From the NCBI GenBank assembly GCA_934101645.1, contig CAKORX010000003.1, positions 149,935 to 213,934 on the forward strand: DNA of 64,000 nt. Reading direction: 5' to 3'. Below the pieces are notes generated by a model. It ran no database searches, was not told the DNA's origin, and saw only the letters and a list, made by a program, of their open reading frames with translations. The translations under genes and the position numbers were made by a program. The DNA comes from an uncultured Bacilli bacterium (GTDB taxonomy: Bacteria; Bacillota_I; Bacilli_A; RF39; UBA660). Numbering within the stretch: the stretch's first letter is position 1; the number at the start of each line of letters is the position of its first letter. Shown here piece by piece: positions 24,687 to 33,537 of the stretch.

Positions 24687-25542
24687 TAAAAGAATTGATA
24701 AATATATAAGTGAAAACACTGAGTATTCAAGAAGTTATATTGAAAAACTTATAAAAAATGGATTAGTTTTAGTAAATGGTAAATCCACTATAGAAAGTTA
24801 TAAAGTTTGTGAATCTGATGAAATTGAAATAAATGATAACTTAGATAAAAATACTGGTATTAAGCCAAGTGAAATGAATCTTGACATTGTTTATGAAGAT
24901 GACGATTTAATGATTATTAATAAACCAAGTGGGGTAGTTGTTCATCCAGGAGCAGGAAATCATGAAAATACTTTAGTAAATGGTCTTATTAATTATACAA
25001 ATAACTTAAGTGATATAAATGGTGACATAAGACCTGGAATAGTTCATAGACTTGATAAAGATACTTCGGGACTTATGGTTGTAGCAAAAAATAATAAATC
25101 TCATGAGTTACTATCAGAAATGTTTAAAAATCATGATATAAAAAGAACATATGTTGCTTTAACAAACGGAGTTATTCCCTATAATAAGGGAACTATTGAT
25201 GTTCCTATTAAAAGAGATGATAAACATTTTGATAAAATGATGGCTTGTGAAGATGGAAAAAAAGCAATAACACATTTTAAAGTTTTAAAAAGATATAATA
25301 ATTATACTTTATTATCATTAAACTTAGAAACGGGTAGAACTCATCAGATAAGGGTTCATTTAGCTTATTTAGGGTATCCTTTATATAATGATCCAGTTTA
25401 TAGTAATAAAGTATGTACTTCGTTTGGACAATTTTTACATTCAAAAGAAATTGATTTTGTCCATCCAATAACAGGAAAAAAGCTTCATTTTGAAGTACCA
25501 TTACCAAATGAGTTTAAAGAGTTTATAGATAATTTAAAATAA
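24661..25542 (+). CDS. rluD: 23S rRNA pseudouridine synthase, RluD type
   Basis: 293 residues: an N-terminal S4 RNA-binding domain (KRIDKYISENTEYSRSYIEKLI), then the pseudouridine synthase core with the catalytic Asp in HRLDKDTSGLMVVAK and the closing TGRTHQIRVHLAYLGYPL. The class modifies uridines of helix 69; the exact target is inferred from the lspA-rluD neighbourhood. GGGGAAG precedes the ATG inside lspA. Confidence 0.93.
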   Translation: MKLVVKENNKRIDKYISENTEYSRSYIEKLIKNGLVLVNGKSTIESYKVCESDEIEINDNLDKNTGIKPSEMNLDIVYEDDDLMIINKPSGVVVHPGAGNHENTLVNGLINYTNNLSDINGDIRPGIVHRLDKDTSGLMVVAKNNKSHELLSEMFKNHDIKRTYVALTNGVIPYNKGTIDVPIKRDDKHFDKMMACEDGKKAITHFKVLKRYNNYTLLSLNLETGRTHQIRVHLAYLGYPLYNDPVYSNKVCTSFGQFLHSKEIDFVHPITGKKLHFEVPLPNEFKEFIDNLK

Positions 25543-25551
25543 GGAGAAGCA

Positions 25552-26688
25552 ATGGATAAAGTAAACGTTAGAAAACAAGATCAAATATTAATGAGTTTAG
25601 TACATTATTTTGTTACAAAAGAGGGCTATTCTCCGATATTTGTTCAAGGTGTAAAAGATGAAATATGGCTTGAAAATGTTGACGGACCATATAGAATAAT
25701 TAGAATTAATAATAATTATATACATAATGAAGAACAATATACGTTTGAACAATTTAAAATTAAAAACGTTATGAAACAAATTAAAAAGAAAACTTTATCA
25801 TTTTCAATTAATACCTTAAATATTGATTTAAATGTTTCTGATAGAGTTAAAATAGAGCCTAATAAGGATATAGATAATGTAAGTGTTCATGAACTTGAGG
25901 ATATTAAAAAGAATGAAGGAATTATTTCTGTATTTCCGAGTATTAAATCTGATTTATATGAAAGTGGAAATAGTTTAGATTTACTTTTAAATGTTACAAA
26001 AGATATAAATAATAAAACTGAAACTGATAATAAAAAGTTTGAAAAAATATTTTCTAAGAAAAAACTTGTTATTACATATTTAATAATGCTTATATGTATT
26101 TTAATGTATGTTTTAGTAACTTTCATGGGAGCAAGTAATAAAGCTTACCTTCTTTTGGGAGCAAATTTAAAAGTTCTTGTAAAAAGTGGACAAGTATATA
26201 GACTTATTACATACGCATTTTTACATGGTGGTTTAGTTCATTTAATAACTAACATGTATTCACTATATATTATTGGAAGTCAAATTGAAAATAATTATGG
26301 CAAATTAAAATTTATTTTTATATACTTAGTAAGTGCTTTAACTGGAGGACTACTTAGTGCATTATTTAATAATAATATAAGTATTGGTGCAAGTGGAGCA
26401 ATTTTTGGCCTTCTTGGAGCACTTATGTATTTTGGCTTTCATTTTAGACTATATTTATCAGATGCTCTTAAAACAAGAATTGTTCCTGTTATATTAATAA
26501 ACCTTTTGATTGGCTTTATGGTAACTGATATTGATAATGCTTGTCATATAGGAGGACTTATAGGAGGATATTTAGCTGCGATGGCAGTAGGTATTCCTGA
26601 AGTTGAAAATAAAAAAGATAAAATTAATGGAGTAATACTTCTTTTGATATATATAGCATTTATGAGTTATTTATTATTCTTTAGATAA
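25552..26688 (+). CDS. Rhomboid intramembrane serine protease (GluP/YqgP-like)
   Basis: 378 residues. The first about 170 are cytoplasmic, as in Bacillus YqgP, followed by the six- to seven-span rhomboid core: GGLVHLITNMYSLY, the catalytic Ser in SIGASGAIFGLLGA (about 281) and the catalytic His in ACHIGGLIGGYLA (about 332). Rhomboids cut membrane proteins within the bilayer; YqgP also helps in membrane-protein quality control. AAGGAG precedes the ATG, 9 bases after rluD, so it is co-transcribed. Confidence 0.9.
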   Translation: MDKVNVRKQDQILMSLVHYFVTKEGYSPIFVQGVKDEIWLENVDGPYRIIRINNNYIHNEEQYTFEQFKIKNVMKQIKKKTLSFSINTLNIDLNVSDRVKIEPNKDIDNVSVHELEDIKKNEGIISVFPSIKSDLYESGNSLDLLLNVTKDINNKTETDNKKFEKIFSKKKLVITYLIMLICILMYVLVTFMGASNKAYLLLGANLKVLVKSGQVYRLITYAFLHGGLVHLITNMYSLYIIGSQIENNYGKLKFIFIYLVSALTGGLLSALFNNNISIGASGAIFGLLGALMYFGFHFRLYLSDALKTRIVPVILINLLIGFMVTDIDNACHIGGLIGGYLAAMAVGIPEVENKKDKINGVILLLIYIAFMSYLLFFR

Positions 26689-26690
26689 AA

Positions 26691-26720
26691 AAATACTTTA
26701 GCTTTCAAACTAAAGTATTT
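26691..26720. terminator. Bidirectional terminator between the rhomboid gene and rpmB
   Basis: Perfect 11-bp stem AAATACTTTAG/CTAAAGTATTT with an 8-base loop, between convergent genes. Confidence 0.9.
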
Positions 26721-26891
26721 TTATTTTTGTTTTTTATTAATTGTTTTTGCTTCTCTTGCAGAAATAATAACTTTTTCTCCATTTATAGTTTTCTTTTGAA
26801 GATTAGGCTTTTGAACTCTTTTTGTAGCATTTAATGCATGAGATCTATTATTTCCTGATAAAGGTTTCTTATTAGTTATTTTAGTAGCCAT
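26721..26891 (-). CDS. rpmB: Ribosomal protein L28
   Basis: 56 residues: MATKITNKKPLSGNNRSHAL, then KRVQKPNLQKKTI and ISAREAKTINK, a slightly shortened L28. It lacks the N-terminal zinc Cys found in some L28 proteins (the start is MATKI rather than MxKxCxxTG). GGAGGC precedes the start on the minus strand. An in-frame upstream start at 26942 would add 17 unlikely residues. Single-gene transcript. Confidence 0.9.
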   Translation of the reverse strand: MATKITNKKPLSGNNRSHALNATKRVQKPNLQKKTINGEKVIISAREAKTINKKQK

Positions 26892-27037
26892 TAATTTGCC
26901 TCCTTTTTCATTACCTTTAAACTTTAACATAATTAAAGGCAAAAGTCAATTTTTTATATAAGTTTTATATATATAAAAACCTAGTTATCTAGATTAAAAT
27001 GTTTTTTTGTTATATAATGAGTAGGGAGGATTAAAAA

Positions 27038-27592
27038 ATGTATCGTTATATAATTGGAAAAGTTAAAGAACAAGAGGGAAATTTTATTGTAGTAGAATGT
27101 AATAATATTGGCTATTTAATAAATGTATCAAACCCTTATTCTTATGAAATAGATAAAGAATATAAAATTTATTTATATAATCATATAAAGGAAGATGAAA
27201 ATTCTTTATATGGCTTTAAGCTAAAAGAGGAACTTGATTTATTTTTAAAGTTAATAAATGTTAAAGGGTTAGGTCCTAAAATGGCAAATGGATTTTTTGC
27301 AACAGGCAGTGTAAATGGAATAATCGATGCTATTAATAGAGAAAATGTTTTATATTTAACTAAGTTTCCTAAAATAGGTGAAAAGATTGCTAAGCAAATT
27401 ATACTTGATTTGAAGGGAAAGGTTACTGCTGTTGATACAGGCAATATTTCTGATACAAGTAATGAACTTTATGAAGTACTTGAAAGTCTTGGTTATAAAA
27501 CAAGTGAAATTAATAAAGTTGTAAAAAATGTTTCTTCAGAGCAAAGCGTTGAAATGCAGGTAAAAGAAGCATTGAAACTATTATTGAGGTAA
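27038..27592 (+). CDS. ruvA: Holliday junction branch migration protein RuvA
   Basis: Binds four-way junctions and loads RuvB. 184 residues: an N-terminal OB fold (MYRYIIGKVKEQEGNFIVVE, GYLINVSNP), two HhH motifs (VKGLGPKMANGF and FPKIGEKIAKQIILDLKGK) and a C-terminal RuvB-binding domain (ELYEVLESLGYKTSEINKV). GGGAGG precedes the ATG. The next gene starts 2 bases after the stop. Confidence 0.95.
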   Translation: MYRYIIGKVKEQEGNFIVVECNNIGYLINVSNPYSYEIDKEYKIYLYNHIKEDENSLYGFKLKEELDLFLKLINVKGLGPKMANGFFATGSVNGIIDAINRENVLYLTKFPKIGEKIAKQIILDLKGKVTAVDTGNISDTSNELYEVLESLGYKTSEINKVVKNVSSEQSVEMQVKEALKLLLR

Positions 27593-27593
27593 T

Positions 27594-28106
27594 ATGAAAA
27601 TAGGAATAGATTTTGATAATACAATTGTAAATACTTTTGAAACATCTAAAAAATATTTAGATAAATTTTTACCTGATAATAATTTAAAAAGTTATCATGA
27701 ACTGCCAAAAGAACAAGAATGGTATTTTGTAGAACATTATTTTAATGATATAACTAAAGATTTAACTCTTTTTGATAATGTTTTAAATGCTATAGACTTT
27801 TTTAAGAAAAATGATATAAAAGTAGTTCTTATTACCGCAAGGGGAGGACATTATCCTGAAATTATCGAGGAAACTAAAAAATTTATAGAAAAAAATAATA
27901 TACCTTTTGATGAAATGATTTTTTCTGTCTATCCAAAAGGTAAAGAAGCAAAAGAATATGAATTAGATTATGTTATTGATGATAGTATTGATGTAGTAAA
28001 TGATGTAAGAAATCATGGAGTAAACGCACTTTTATATGGTGAAGATGTAAAAAACTGGCAAGAAGTAATTGATTATTTTGAGAAGGAGGTATTATGCCAC
28101 GAATAG
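27594..28106 (+). CDS. HAD-family hydrolase, 5'-nucleotidase-like
   Basis: 170 residues with HAD motifs: IGIDFDNTIVNTF (catalytic Asp), VVLITARGG (motif II) and DYVIDDSIDVV (acidic motif). The small cap and overall pattern resemble the 5'(3')-deoxyribonucleotidase group (NT5C). It lies between ruvA and ruvB, overlapping ruvB by 13 bases, where most bacteria have none or queA/tgt-type neighbours. The link to recombination is unclear; nucleotide clean-up is a guess. Confidence 0.75.
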   Translation: MKIGIDFDNTIVNTFETSKKYLDKFLPDNNLKSYHELPKEQEWYFVEHYFNDITKDLTLFDNVLNAIDFFKKNDIKVVLITARGGHYPEIIEETKKFIEKNNIPFDEMIFSVYPKGKEAKEYELDYVIDDSIDVVNDVRNHGVNALLYGEDVKNWQEVIDYFEKEVLCHE

Positions 28107-29095
28107 TAGATGCAAATGAACAAAATGAAGAAATATTTGAACAAAATATAAGACCTCAACTTCTTGATGAATATGTTGGCCAAACAGAAATTAAAGAAAA
28201 TATGCGTGTTTTTATTAAAGCTGCAAAAATGCGTGGAGAAGTATTAGATCACGTTTTACTTTATGGTCCTCCGGGACTTGGAAAAACAACACTTGCTCAT
28301 ATAATTGCAAATGAAATGGGGACAAATATTAGAACAACATCAGGACCTGCTATGGAAAAACCAGGAGATCTTGCGGCGGTTTTATCTTCACTTGAACCAG
28401 GGGATGTATTATTTATTGATGAAATACATAGACTTCCATCTTTTATTGAAGAAATATTATATCCAGCGATGGAAGATTTTGAACTTGATTTAGTTATTGG
28501 TAATGAAGGAAAAAGTAAAAGTATAAAAATCGATTTACCTCCATTTACTTTAGTTGGAGCAACTACAAGAGCAGGTGATTTAACTTCACCACTAAGAGAT
28601 AGATTTGGTATAGTAAATAAACTAGAGTATTATTCTTTTGATGAACTTGCGGGAATTATAAAAAGAACAAGCAAAGTATTAAATATGGAAATCGAAGATG
28701 ATGCTGCTTATGAACTTGCCAAAAGAGCAAGAAAAACTCCAAGAATTGCTAATAGACTTTTTAAAAGAGTTAGTGATTTTGCTTTAGTTTTAGGTAATGG
28801 TAAAATTACCTTAGATATTACTAAAGATGCATTAAAAAGACTTAAAGTTGATGATTATGGACTTGATAGTATTGATATAGAATATTTAAAAAGTTTAATA
28901 CAAAAATTTAATGGTGGACCTGTGGGTGTTGAAACAATTGCAACTTCAATTGGTGAAGAGGTATCGACAATCGAAGATGTTGTTGAACCATTTTTACTTC
29001 AGGAAGGCTTTATAAAAAGAACTAAAAGTGGTAGAGTTGCCACAAATAAAAGTTATGATCATTTAAAGATTAGTTTTAATAGAACTTTGTTTTAG
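28094..29095 (+). CDS. ruvB: Holliday junction helicase RuvB
   Basis: 333-residue AAA+ motor that drives branch migration with RuvA. Walker A GPPGLGKTTLAH, Walker B LFIDEIHRLP, sensor GATTRAGDLTSPLRDRFG and the C-terminal winged helix (GGPVGVETIATSIGE, FIKRTKSGRVAT). AAGGAGG precedes the ATG. The terminator stem starts inside the last codons. Confidence 0.97.
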   Translation: MPRIVDANEQNEEIFEQNIRPQLLDEYVGQTEIKENMRVFIKAAKMRGEVLDHVLLYGPPGLGKTTLAHIIANEMGTNIRTTSGPAMEKPGDLAAVLSSLEPGDVLFIDEIHRLPSFIEEILYPAMEDFELDLVIGNEGKSKSIKIDLPPFTLVGATTRAGDLTSPLRDRFGIVNKLEYYSFDELAGIIKRTSKVLNMEIEDDAAYELAKRARKTPRIANRLFKRVSDFALVLGNGKITLDITKDALKRLKVDDYGLDSIDIEYLKSLIQKFNGGPVGVETIATSIGEEVSTIEDVVEPFLLQEGFIKRTKSGRVATNKSYDHLKISFNRTLF

Positions 29096-29115
29096 TAAAA
29101 CTAATCTTTTTGTTT
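29065..29115 (+). terminator. Terminator overlapping the 3' end of ruvB
   Basis: Perfect 14-bp stem 29065-29078 with 29096-29109, then T-rich DNA. The left arm lies inside the ruvB coding region. Confidence 0.8.
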
Positions 29116-29170
29116 ACAATTTGAAAACCTTTTGTTATTATATAATTGTCAGAGTTTTAATAAGGAGAAA

Positions 29171-30054
29171 ATGACCGATTTTTATAATACTGGTACAGGT
29201 TTTATAAAAGATGGGGCTTTTAAAAGAATTTTTAATGAAAATAGAGAATTTTTAGTTTTGTTTATATCTAAAGTATTAAATATTTCTTATGATGAAGTTG
29301 ATGATAATTTAGTTATATTAGATAATGGAATAAGTGATAATCTAAGTGTAAAAAATAAACAAACGGATTTATTATATGAAAGTGTTGGCATAATAATAAA
29401 CATCGAAGCTAATGGAAGTATGACAAAAGTAGTTAAAGATAAAAATACTGCATATATTTGTCAGCTTTATTTAAGGCAAATTAGAATAGGGGATTATTAT
29501 AAAATTAAACCAATATTTCAAATAAATATTAATAAAAAAAGTCCATTTTCTGTGAAAAGATTTTTAGACATAACTAAACTTGTAAATGTCGAGACTTTAG
29601 AAATAAGAAGTGAAAATATAACTATTATGATATAAACTTAGACTATTTAGAAACTATGAGTTATGAAGATAAGCTCAAACTTCCTAACGATGATTTAAAA
29701 AAATTAGTAATTATATTTTCAAGTGAAAACAAAGATGATTTTGATAAACTTTATAAGGGTAATAAAATAATGGAAAGGGTGATTGGAACTATGAAAGATA
29801 TGATAAAAGATTTTGACGGATTTTTATATTATGACCGTGAAGCTTTTGAAAAAGCAGAAAGGGAGGAAATTTCCTACAATCAAGGCATGGAAGCCGGGGA
29901 AGAGCAAGGTATGGAAATTGCTACGGAAAATATTGTTAAAAATATGATTTTAAATAATATTTCTGATGAAAAAATAGTTTCAAGTACAAATATTTCAAAA
30001 GAAAAATTAAAACAAATAAAGACTGTTTTAAGAAAGGAAGGCAAATTAAAATAA
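29171..30054 (+). pseudogene. Frameshifted PD-(D/E)XK nuclease-family (Rpn/transposase-like) gene
   Basis: Two open frames, 29171-29635 and a second from about 29620 to 30054, together give a protein of about 294 residues, the usual length of Rpn-type PD-(D/E)XK nucleases. The N-terminal piece has KDGAFKRIFNENREFL, QTDLLYESVGIIINIEANG (the D...ExN core) and RQIRIGDYYKIKPIFQINI. The C-terminal piece ends with DREAFEKAEREEISYNQGMEAGEEQGMEIA, the typical Glu/Gly tail, in another frame. The join near 29620 has no clear slippery site, so a simple frameshift is most likely. AAGGAG precedes the ATG at 29171. Confidence 0.75.
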
Positions 30055-30141
30055 TTTCAGTTATTTATTACAAAATATAATTACAGATTTGTATTCATCT
30101 ATTAATTAAAACTTGTATTAATTTAAAATATTTTTATAGTG

Positions 30142-30166
30142 TGGAAAAATTTTCCATACTTTTTTT
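30142..30166 (+). terminator. Terminator after the broken nuclease gene
   Basis: GTGTGGAA/TTCCATAC stem (one G-U) followed by T7. Confidence 0.65.
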
Positions 30167-30171
30167 GTGCT

Positions 30172-30202
30172 TGAATAAAAAACTTTGTTTTTAATCAAAA
30201 TA
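30172..30202 (+). promoter_or_regulatory. Forespore-type promoter of sigG
   Basis: TGAATA (30172-30177), 18 bases, CAAAATA (30196-30202). The -35 equals the Bacillus sigma-F/sigma-G type; the -10 differs from CATACTA in two central bases. It would allow sigma-F start and sigma-G self-activation as in Bacillus. Confidence 0.5.
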
Positions 30203-30220
30203 TGTGTGAAAGGATGAAAA

Positions 30221-30997
30221 ATGAGTAATTACAAAGTTGATATAACCGGGATAAATACAAGTACTTTAAAGTGTCTAACTCATGAAGAAAATGTTAAATT
30301 ATTTAAAATGCTTCAAAATGGAGATTTAAAGGCAAAAGAATATTTAGTAAATGGTAATTTAAAATTAGTTCTATCTGTATTAAAGGGATTTAATAAAAAA
30401 TCAATTAATCAGGATGATTTATTTCAAGTTGGCGTTATTGGATTAATAAAGGCAATAGATAATTTTGATTTATCTTATAACTTAAAACTATCTACATATG
30501 CAGTTCCTTTGATAGCAGGAGAAATAAAAAAATACTTAAGAGATAATACACAAATGCGTGTTGCAAGAAGCATAAAAGATGATGCATATAGAATACTAAA
30601 ATTTAAGGAAGAATATATTAGTGTTCATGGAAAAGAGCCACTTTTTAGTGAAATAGCTTCATCTTTAGGAATAAGTGAATATGATGTTGGCTTTGCTTTA
30701 GATGCTTTAAAAGAACCAGTAAGTATATTTGCTCCAATATATAATGATGGGGGAGATACAATTTATTTAGAAGATCAGTTAGCGGATACAAAAAGTGCAA
30801 ACTATGATAAAGATATGTTAATATCTATGTATAAAGCTTTAAAGAAAATTAAAGATAGAGAAAAGTCTGTTTTAATGGAAAGATATGTTATTGGTAAAAC
30901 TCAAACTGAAATAGCAAATGATTTAAATATTTCTCAAGCTCAAGTATCAAGAATAGAAAAAACAGCTTTAGTAAAAGTAAGGAAACTTATTAAATGA
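30221..30997 (+). CDS. sigG: Forespore sigma factor SigG
   Basis: 258 residues. The N-terminus YKVDITGINTSTLKCL matches the distinctive SigG start KVEICGVDTSKLPVL. Region 2 shows LVNGNLKLVLSVLKGF, DDLFQVGVIGLIKAIDNFD and KLSTYAVPLIAGEIKKYLRD; the linker FALDALKEPVSIFAPIYNDGGDTIYLEDQ is typical for sigma-F/G; region 4 is RYVIGKTQTEIANDLNISQAQVSRIEK. SigG drives late forespore genes such as gerA. GAAAGGATG precedes the ATG; the end overlaps the next gene by 4 bases. Confidence 0.95.
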   Translation: MSNYKVDITGINTSTLKCLTHEENVKLFKMLQNGDLKAKEYLVNGNLKLVLSVLKGFNKKSINQDDLFQVGVIGLIKAIDNFDLSYNLKLSTYAVPLIAGEIKKYLRDNTQMRVARSIKDDAYRILKFKEEYISVHGKEPLFSEIASSLGISEYDVGFALDALKEPVSIFAPIYNDGGDTIYLEDQLADTKSANYDKDMLISMYKALKKIKDREKSVLMERYVIGKTQTEIANDLNISQAQVSRIEKTALVKVRKLIK

Positions 30998-31509
30998 TAG
31001 CGTTATGTATTCAAATATATTTTGCTAGAATTTTAGATGTTACATTAAATACCATAAGAACATTTTATACGTTAAAAGGAAAATCAATTATATCTACGAT
31101 TATTTCCTTTTTTGAGGTTTTAGTTTGGTTTTTAGTGGCAAGGGAAGCATTAAATATAAATTTAAATTCAGTGTGGATACCAATAAGTTATGCTCTTGGA
31201 TATGCTACAGGTAATTTAATTGGTTCATTTATTTCTAATAATTATATCAAAACTGAAATAAATGTAACTGTCATTACAAAGAAAAATAATAATTTAATAG
31301 ATATTTTAAGGGATAATGATTATGAAATATCAATTATTGACTTAAAAAATAGTTTTGATAATATAAAAAAACAAATGCTTATTATTGAAACAAACAAAAA
31401 AGATTATAAAAGACTTGTTCATATAATAAAATCTTTTGATATAAACTCGTATATCATGGTAAGTGATATAAAGAAAATTGAAAAATATACCTTGGAAAAA
31501 TCATTTTAG
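30994..31509 (+). CDS. UPF0316/DUF2179-type membrane protein (YebE-like)
   Basis: 171 residues: three N-terminal spans (RILDVTLNTIRTFYTLKG, STIISFFEVLVWFLVA and ISYALGYATGNLIGSFI) and a cytoplasmic C-terminal domain (DILRDNDYEISIIDLKNS, IIETNKKDYKRLVHII) typical of DUF2179. The function is unknown. It overlaps sigG by ATGA, so it is made together with SigG; whether it has a spore role cannot be told. Confidence 0.82.
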   Translation: MIALCIQIYFARILDVTLNTIRTFYTLKGKSIISTIISFFEVLVWFLVAREALNINLNSVWIPISYALGYATGNLIGSFISNNYIKTEINVTVITKKNNNLIDILRDNDYEISIIDLKNSFDNIKKQMLIIETNKKDYKRLVHIIKSFDINSYIMVSDIKKIEKYTLEKSF

Positions 31510-31520
31510 TGTGTTATCAT
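31492..31520 (+). promoter_or_regulatory. Promoter of the large exported protein gene
   Basis: TTGGAA (31492-31497), 17 bases, TATCAT (31515-31520). The -35 lies in the end of the UPF0316 gene; the start codon is at 31548. Confidence 0.5.
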
Positions 31521-31547
31521 AATTATTAGAAGATAGGGTATTAAATT

Positions 31548-33347
31548 ATGAATAAGTTTGATAAAAAAAGTTTAATTATTGTTATTTCATCAGTATTACT
31601 GATTGTTATTGTTTCTGCGGTGTCATTTGCATTTTTAGGAAGTTTTAAAAAACAGCTTAATAACGTTGACGTTAATATAATCGCTGAAAACGTAAATAAT
31701 ACATATTTTAATGTAACAAATAATGTATCATTTGCTTTAGATGTAGATCCCTCAATGATGAGTGAAGCTAGTAATGGCACCTATGTTGCAGAAAATACAG
31801 CAACACTTGATGTATCAATAAATCCGGCACTTAATGGCTTAAGTGTTAAATGTACTTATGATATTATCTTTGAATATGATTCATCATCAAACATTTATGG
31901 AGTAAGTCCAACACCAGTAACATCTGGAGCAGATAAAGAGCTTACCCTTCAGATAAGTGGCCCAAATGGAACAAGTGATTATTTCGAAGAAAAAAACTTT
32001 AATTTAACAAGTAGGTCAAAAACAGTTGTAAGTAGGGCAGAAATAATAAACTCAATATCAGGGATGCCCACGACTCATAGATGGGAATTTGTAAATAGAT
32101 TTTATAATCTAAATTTAGATCAATCAGCATTAGCAAATAAATCTTTTAAAGGAAGATATTATGTAGCAAATGTATCATGTGATAAATCTGAAGATAAAAC
32201 AATTTATTCGCTTGTAAAAAATAGATATAAAAATAATGATGAATTTGTAAAACTATATAATCCAACTGAATTTGGAGATGCAACTATTTATGCCAATAAT
32301 ATTTATTATTTTAATGGTGCAGTAGAAAATAATAATGTTTTATTTGCAGGTTTTTGTTGGAAGATAGTAAGAACGACTGAAACTGGCGGAATAAAAATGA
32401 TATATAATGGTGTACAAACAAATGACTCATGCAATAATACTGGTAATGCTGCAATACTAACGAAGAAAAGTGCATATAGTAGTGATATTACCTCACTAGC
32501 ATATGTAGGATATATGTATAACAAAGTATATACAGTTAGCTTTAAAAACATGTCAAATGAATCAAATATAATATTTGGCAGTACATTTACATACTCTAAT
32601 GGAACTTATAAAATAAACAATACGAAAACAATAGTAACTTGGTCAAGTGAATATAATACACTAAATGACAAACATTATACTTGTTTAACTACTAGCACGA
32701 CTTGTTCTTCATTAAATTATATATTTACTGCTACTAATGGACAAATATATTATATGACACTTACCAATGGTGAATCTATTGATAATGCATTAAAAAATAT
32801 GCTATATGCAGATGATGTTAATAATAAGAATAGTACAATAAAAGAAAATATTGACTCATGGTATAAAGACAATATGACAGGTTACACTGATAAACTCGAA
32901 GATACAGTATTTTGTAATGATAGAACAATTAAACAAGGTGCTTGGGAAGCCACCTCGAATATTTCAGATTCAATAATAACTATTTCATTAGGCAATAGTC
33001 CTGGGTTAGCATGTTTAAATGAAACTGATAGATTTAGTATGAGTAATAATAAAGCCAAATTGACTTATCCTGTAGGACTACTATCTTCTGCTGAGGCTTC
33101 ACTTGCTTTAAAAGATTCTGATAAAAATAAATATTACTTAGCAGGAAGTACTGCTTGGTTGATGAGTCCTCACAGTTATATATATATTCAACCATATATA
33201 TTAACTTCGCTTTTGTGGAGTGGCTATGGTGTCTCTATACTAGAGGCAAGGATGAGTTATGGTGTAAGACCTGTTATTTCTTTAAAACCTAATACTGAGT
33301 ATACATTAGGAGATGGCTCATATACAAATCCATTTGTAGTAGAATAA
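31548..33347 (+). CDS. Large exported two-module protein; function unknown
   Basis: 599 residues. A membrane span (SLIIVISSVLLIVIVSAVSFAFLG) opens an N-terminal module (to about 215) related to the whole protein at 11141-11827 (CTYDIIFEY, YFEEKNF, RFYNL). The C-terminal module (about 220-599) is related to the exported protein at 2664-3989: FAGFCWKIVRTTETGGIKMIY, FCNDRT, YPVGLLSSAEAS, WLMSPHSY, RPVISLKPNTEYTLGDG and a C-terminal NPFVVE. It therefore joins two modules found singly elsewhere in this window. Several Cys residues suggest extracellular disulfides. Surface display or secretion is inferred; no enzyme motif was seen. Confidence 0.7.
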   Translation: MNKFDKKSLIIVISSVLLIVIVSAVSFAFLGSFKKQLNNVDVNIIAENVNNTYFNVTNNVSFALDVDPSMMSEASNGTYVAENTATLDVSINPALNGLSVKCTYDIIFEYDSSSNIYGVSPTPVTSGADKELTLQISGPNGTSDYFEEKNFNLTSRSKTVVSRAEIINSISGMPTTHRWEFVNRFYNLNLDQSALANKSFKGRYYVANVSCDKSEDKTIYSLVKNRYKNNDEFVKLYNPTEFGDATIYANNIYYFNGAVENNNVLFAGFCWKIVRTTETGGIKMIYNGVQTNDSCNNTGNAAILTKKSAYSSDITSLAYVGYMYNKVYTVSFKNMSNESNIIFGSTFTYSNGTYKINNTKTIVTWSSEYNTLNDKHYTCLTTSTTCSSLNYIFTATNGQIYYMTLTNGESIDNALKNMLYADDVNNKNSTIKENIDSWYKDNMTGYTDKLEDTVFCNDRTIKQGAWEATSNISDSIITISLGNSPGLACLNETDRFSMSNNKAKLTYPVGLLSSAEASLALKDSDKNKYYLAGSTAWLMSPHSYIYIQPYILTSLLWSGYGVSILEARMSYGVRPVISLKPNTEYTLGDGSYTNPFVVE

Positions 33348-33361
33348 TTTTAATTTAATAT

Positions 33362-33408
33362 AAATGTAAAAATTTTTTAAACAACAAGAATTTTTACATT
33401 TTTTTATT
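33362..33408 (+). terminator. Terminator after the large exported protein gene
   Basis: Perfect 13-bp stem 33362-33374 with 33389-33401, loop of 14, then a T run. Confidence 0.85.
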
Positions 33409-33487
33409 GATTTTTTTATAATATTTACAAATTTATCGTTATTTGTGGACAATTCTAATAAATGATGTTAAAATATTTATGACATTT

Positions 33488-33516
33488 TAAGTGGGCCTGC
33501 AATCCCACTTTTATTA
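33488..33516 (+). promoter_or_regulatory. Leader hairpin of the rimP-nusA-infB operon
   Basis: AAGTGGG/CCCACTT-type stem (about 33489-33495 with 33503-33509) followed by TTTATTATT, just before rimP. A hairpin with such a T-rich tail resembles the rimP leader attenuators of Firmicutes. It is the most GC-rich element in the spacer. Confidence 0.6.
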
Positions 33517-33537
33517 TTAATTAAGAGGGTGATATAT

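Noticed and set aside
29600..29660. Programmed ribosomal frameshift in the PD-(D/E)XK gene
   Set aside because: No heptameric slippery site, no downstream structure and no internal ribosome binding site near the join; a plain mutation is simpler.
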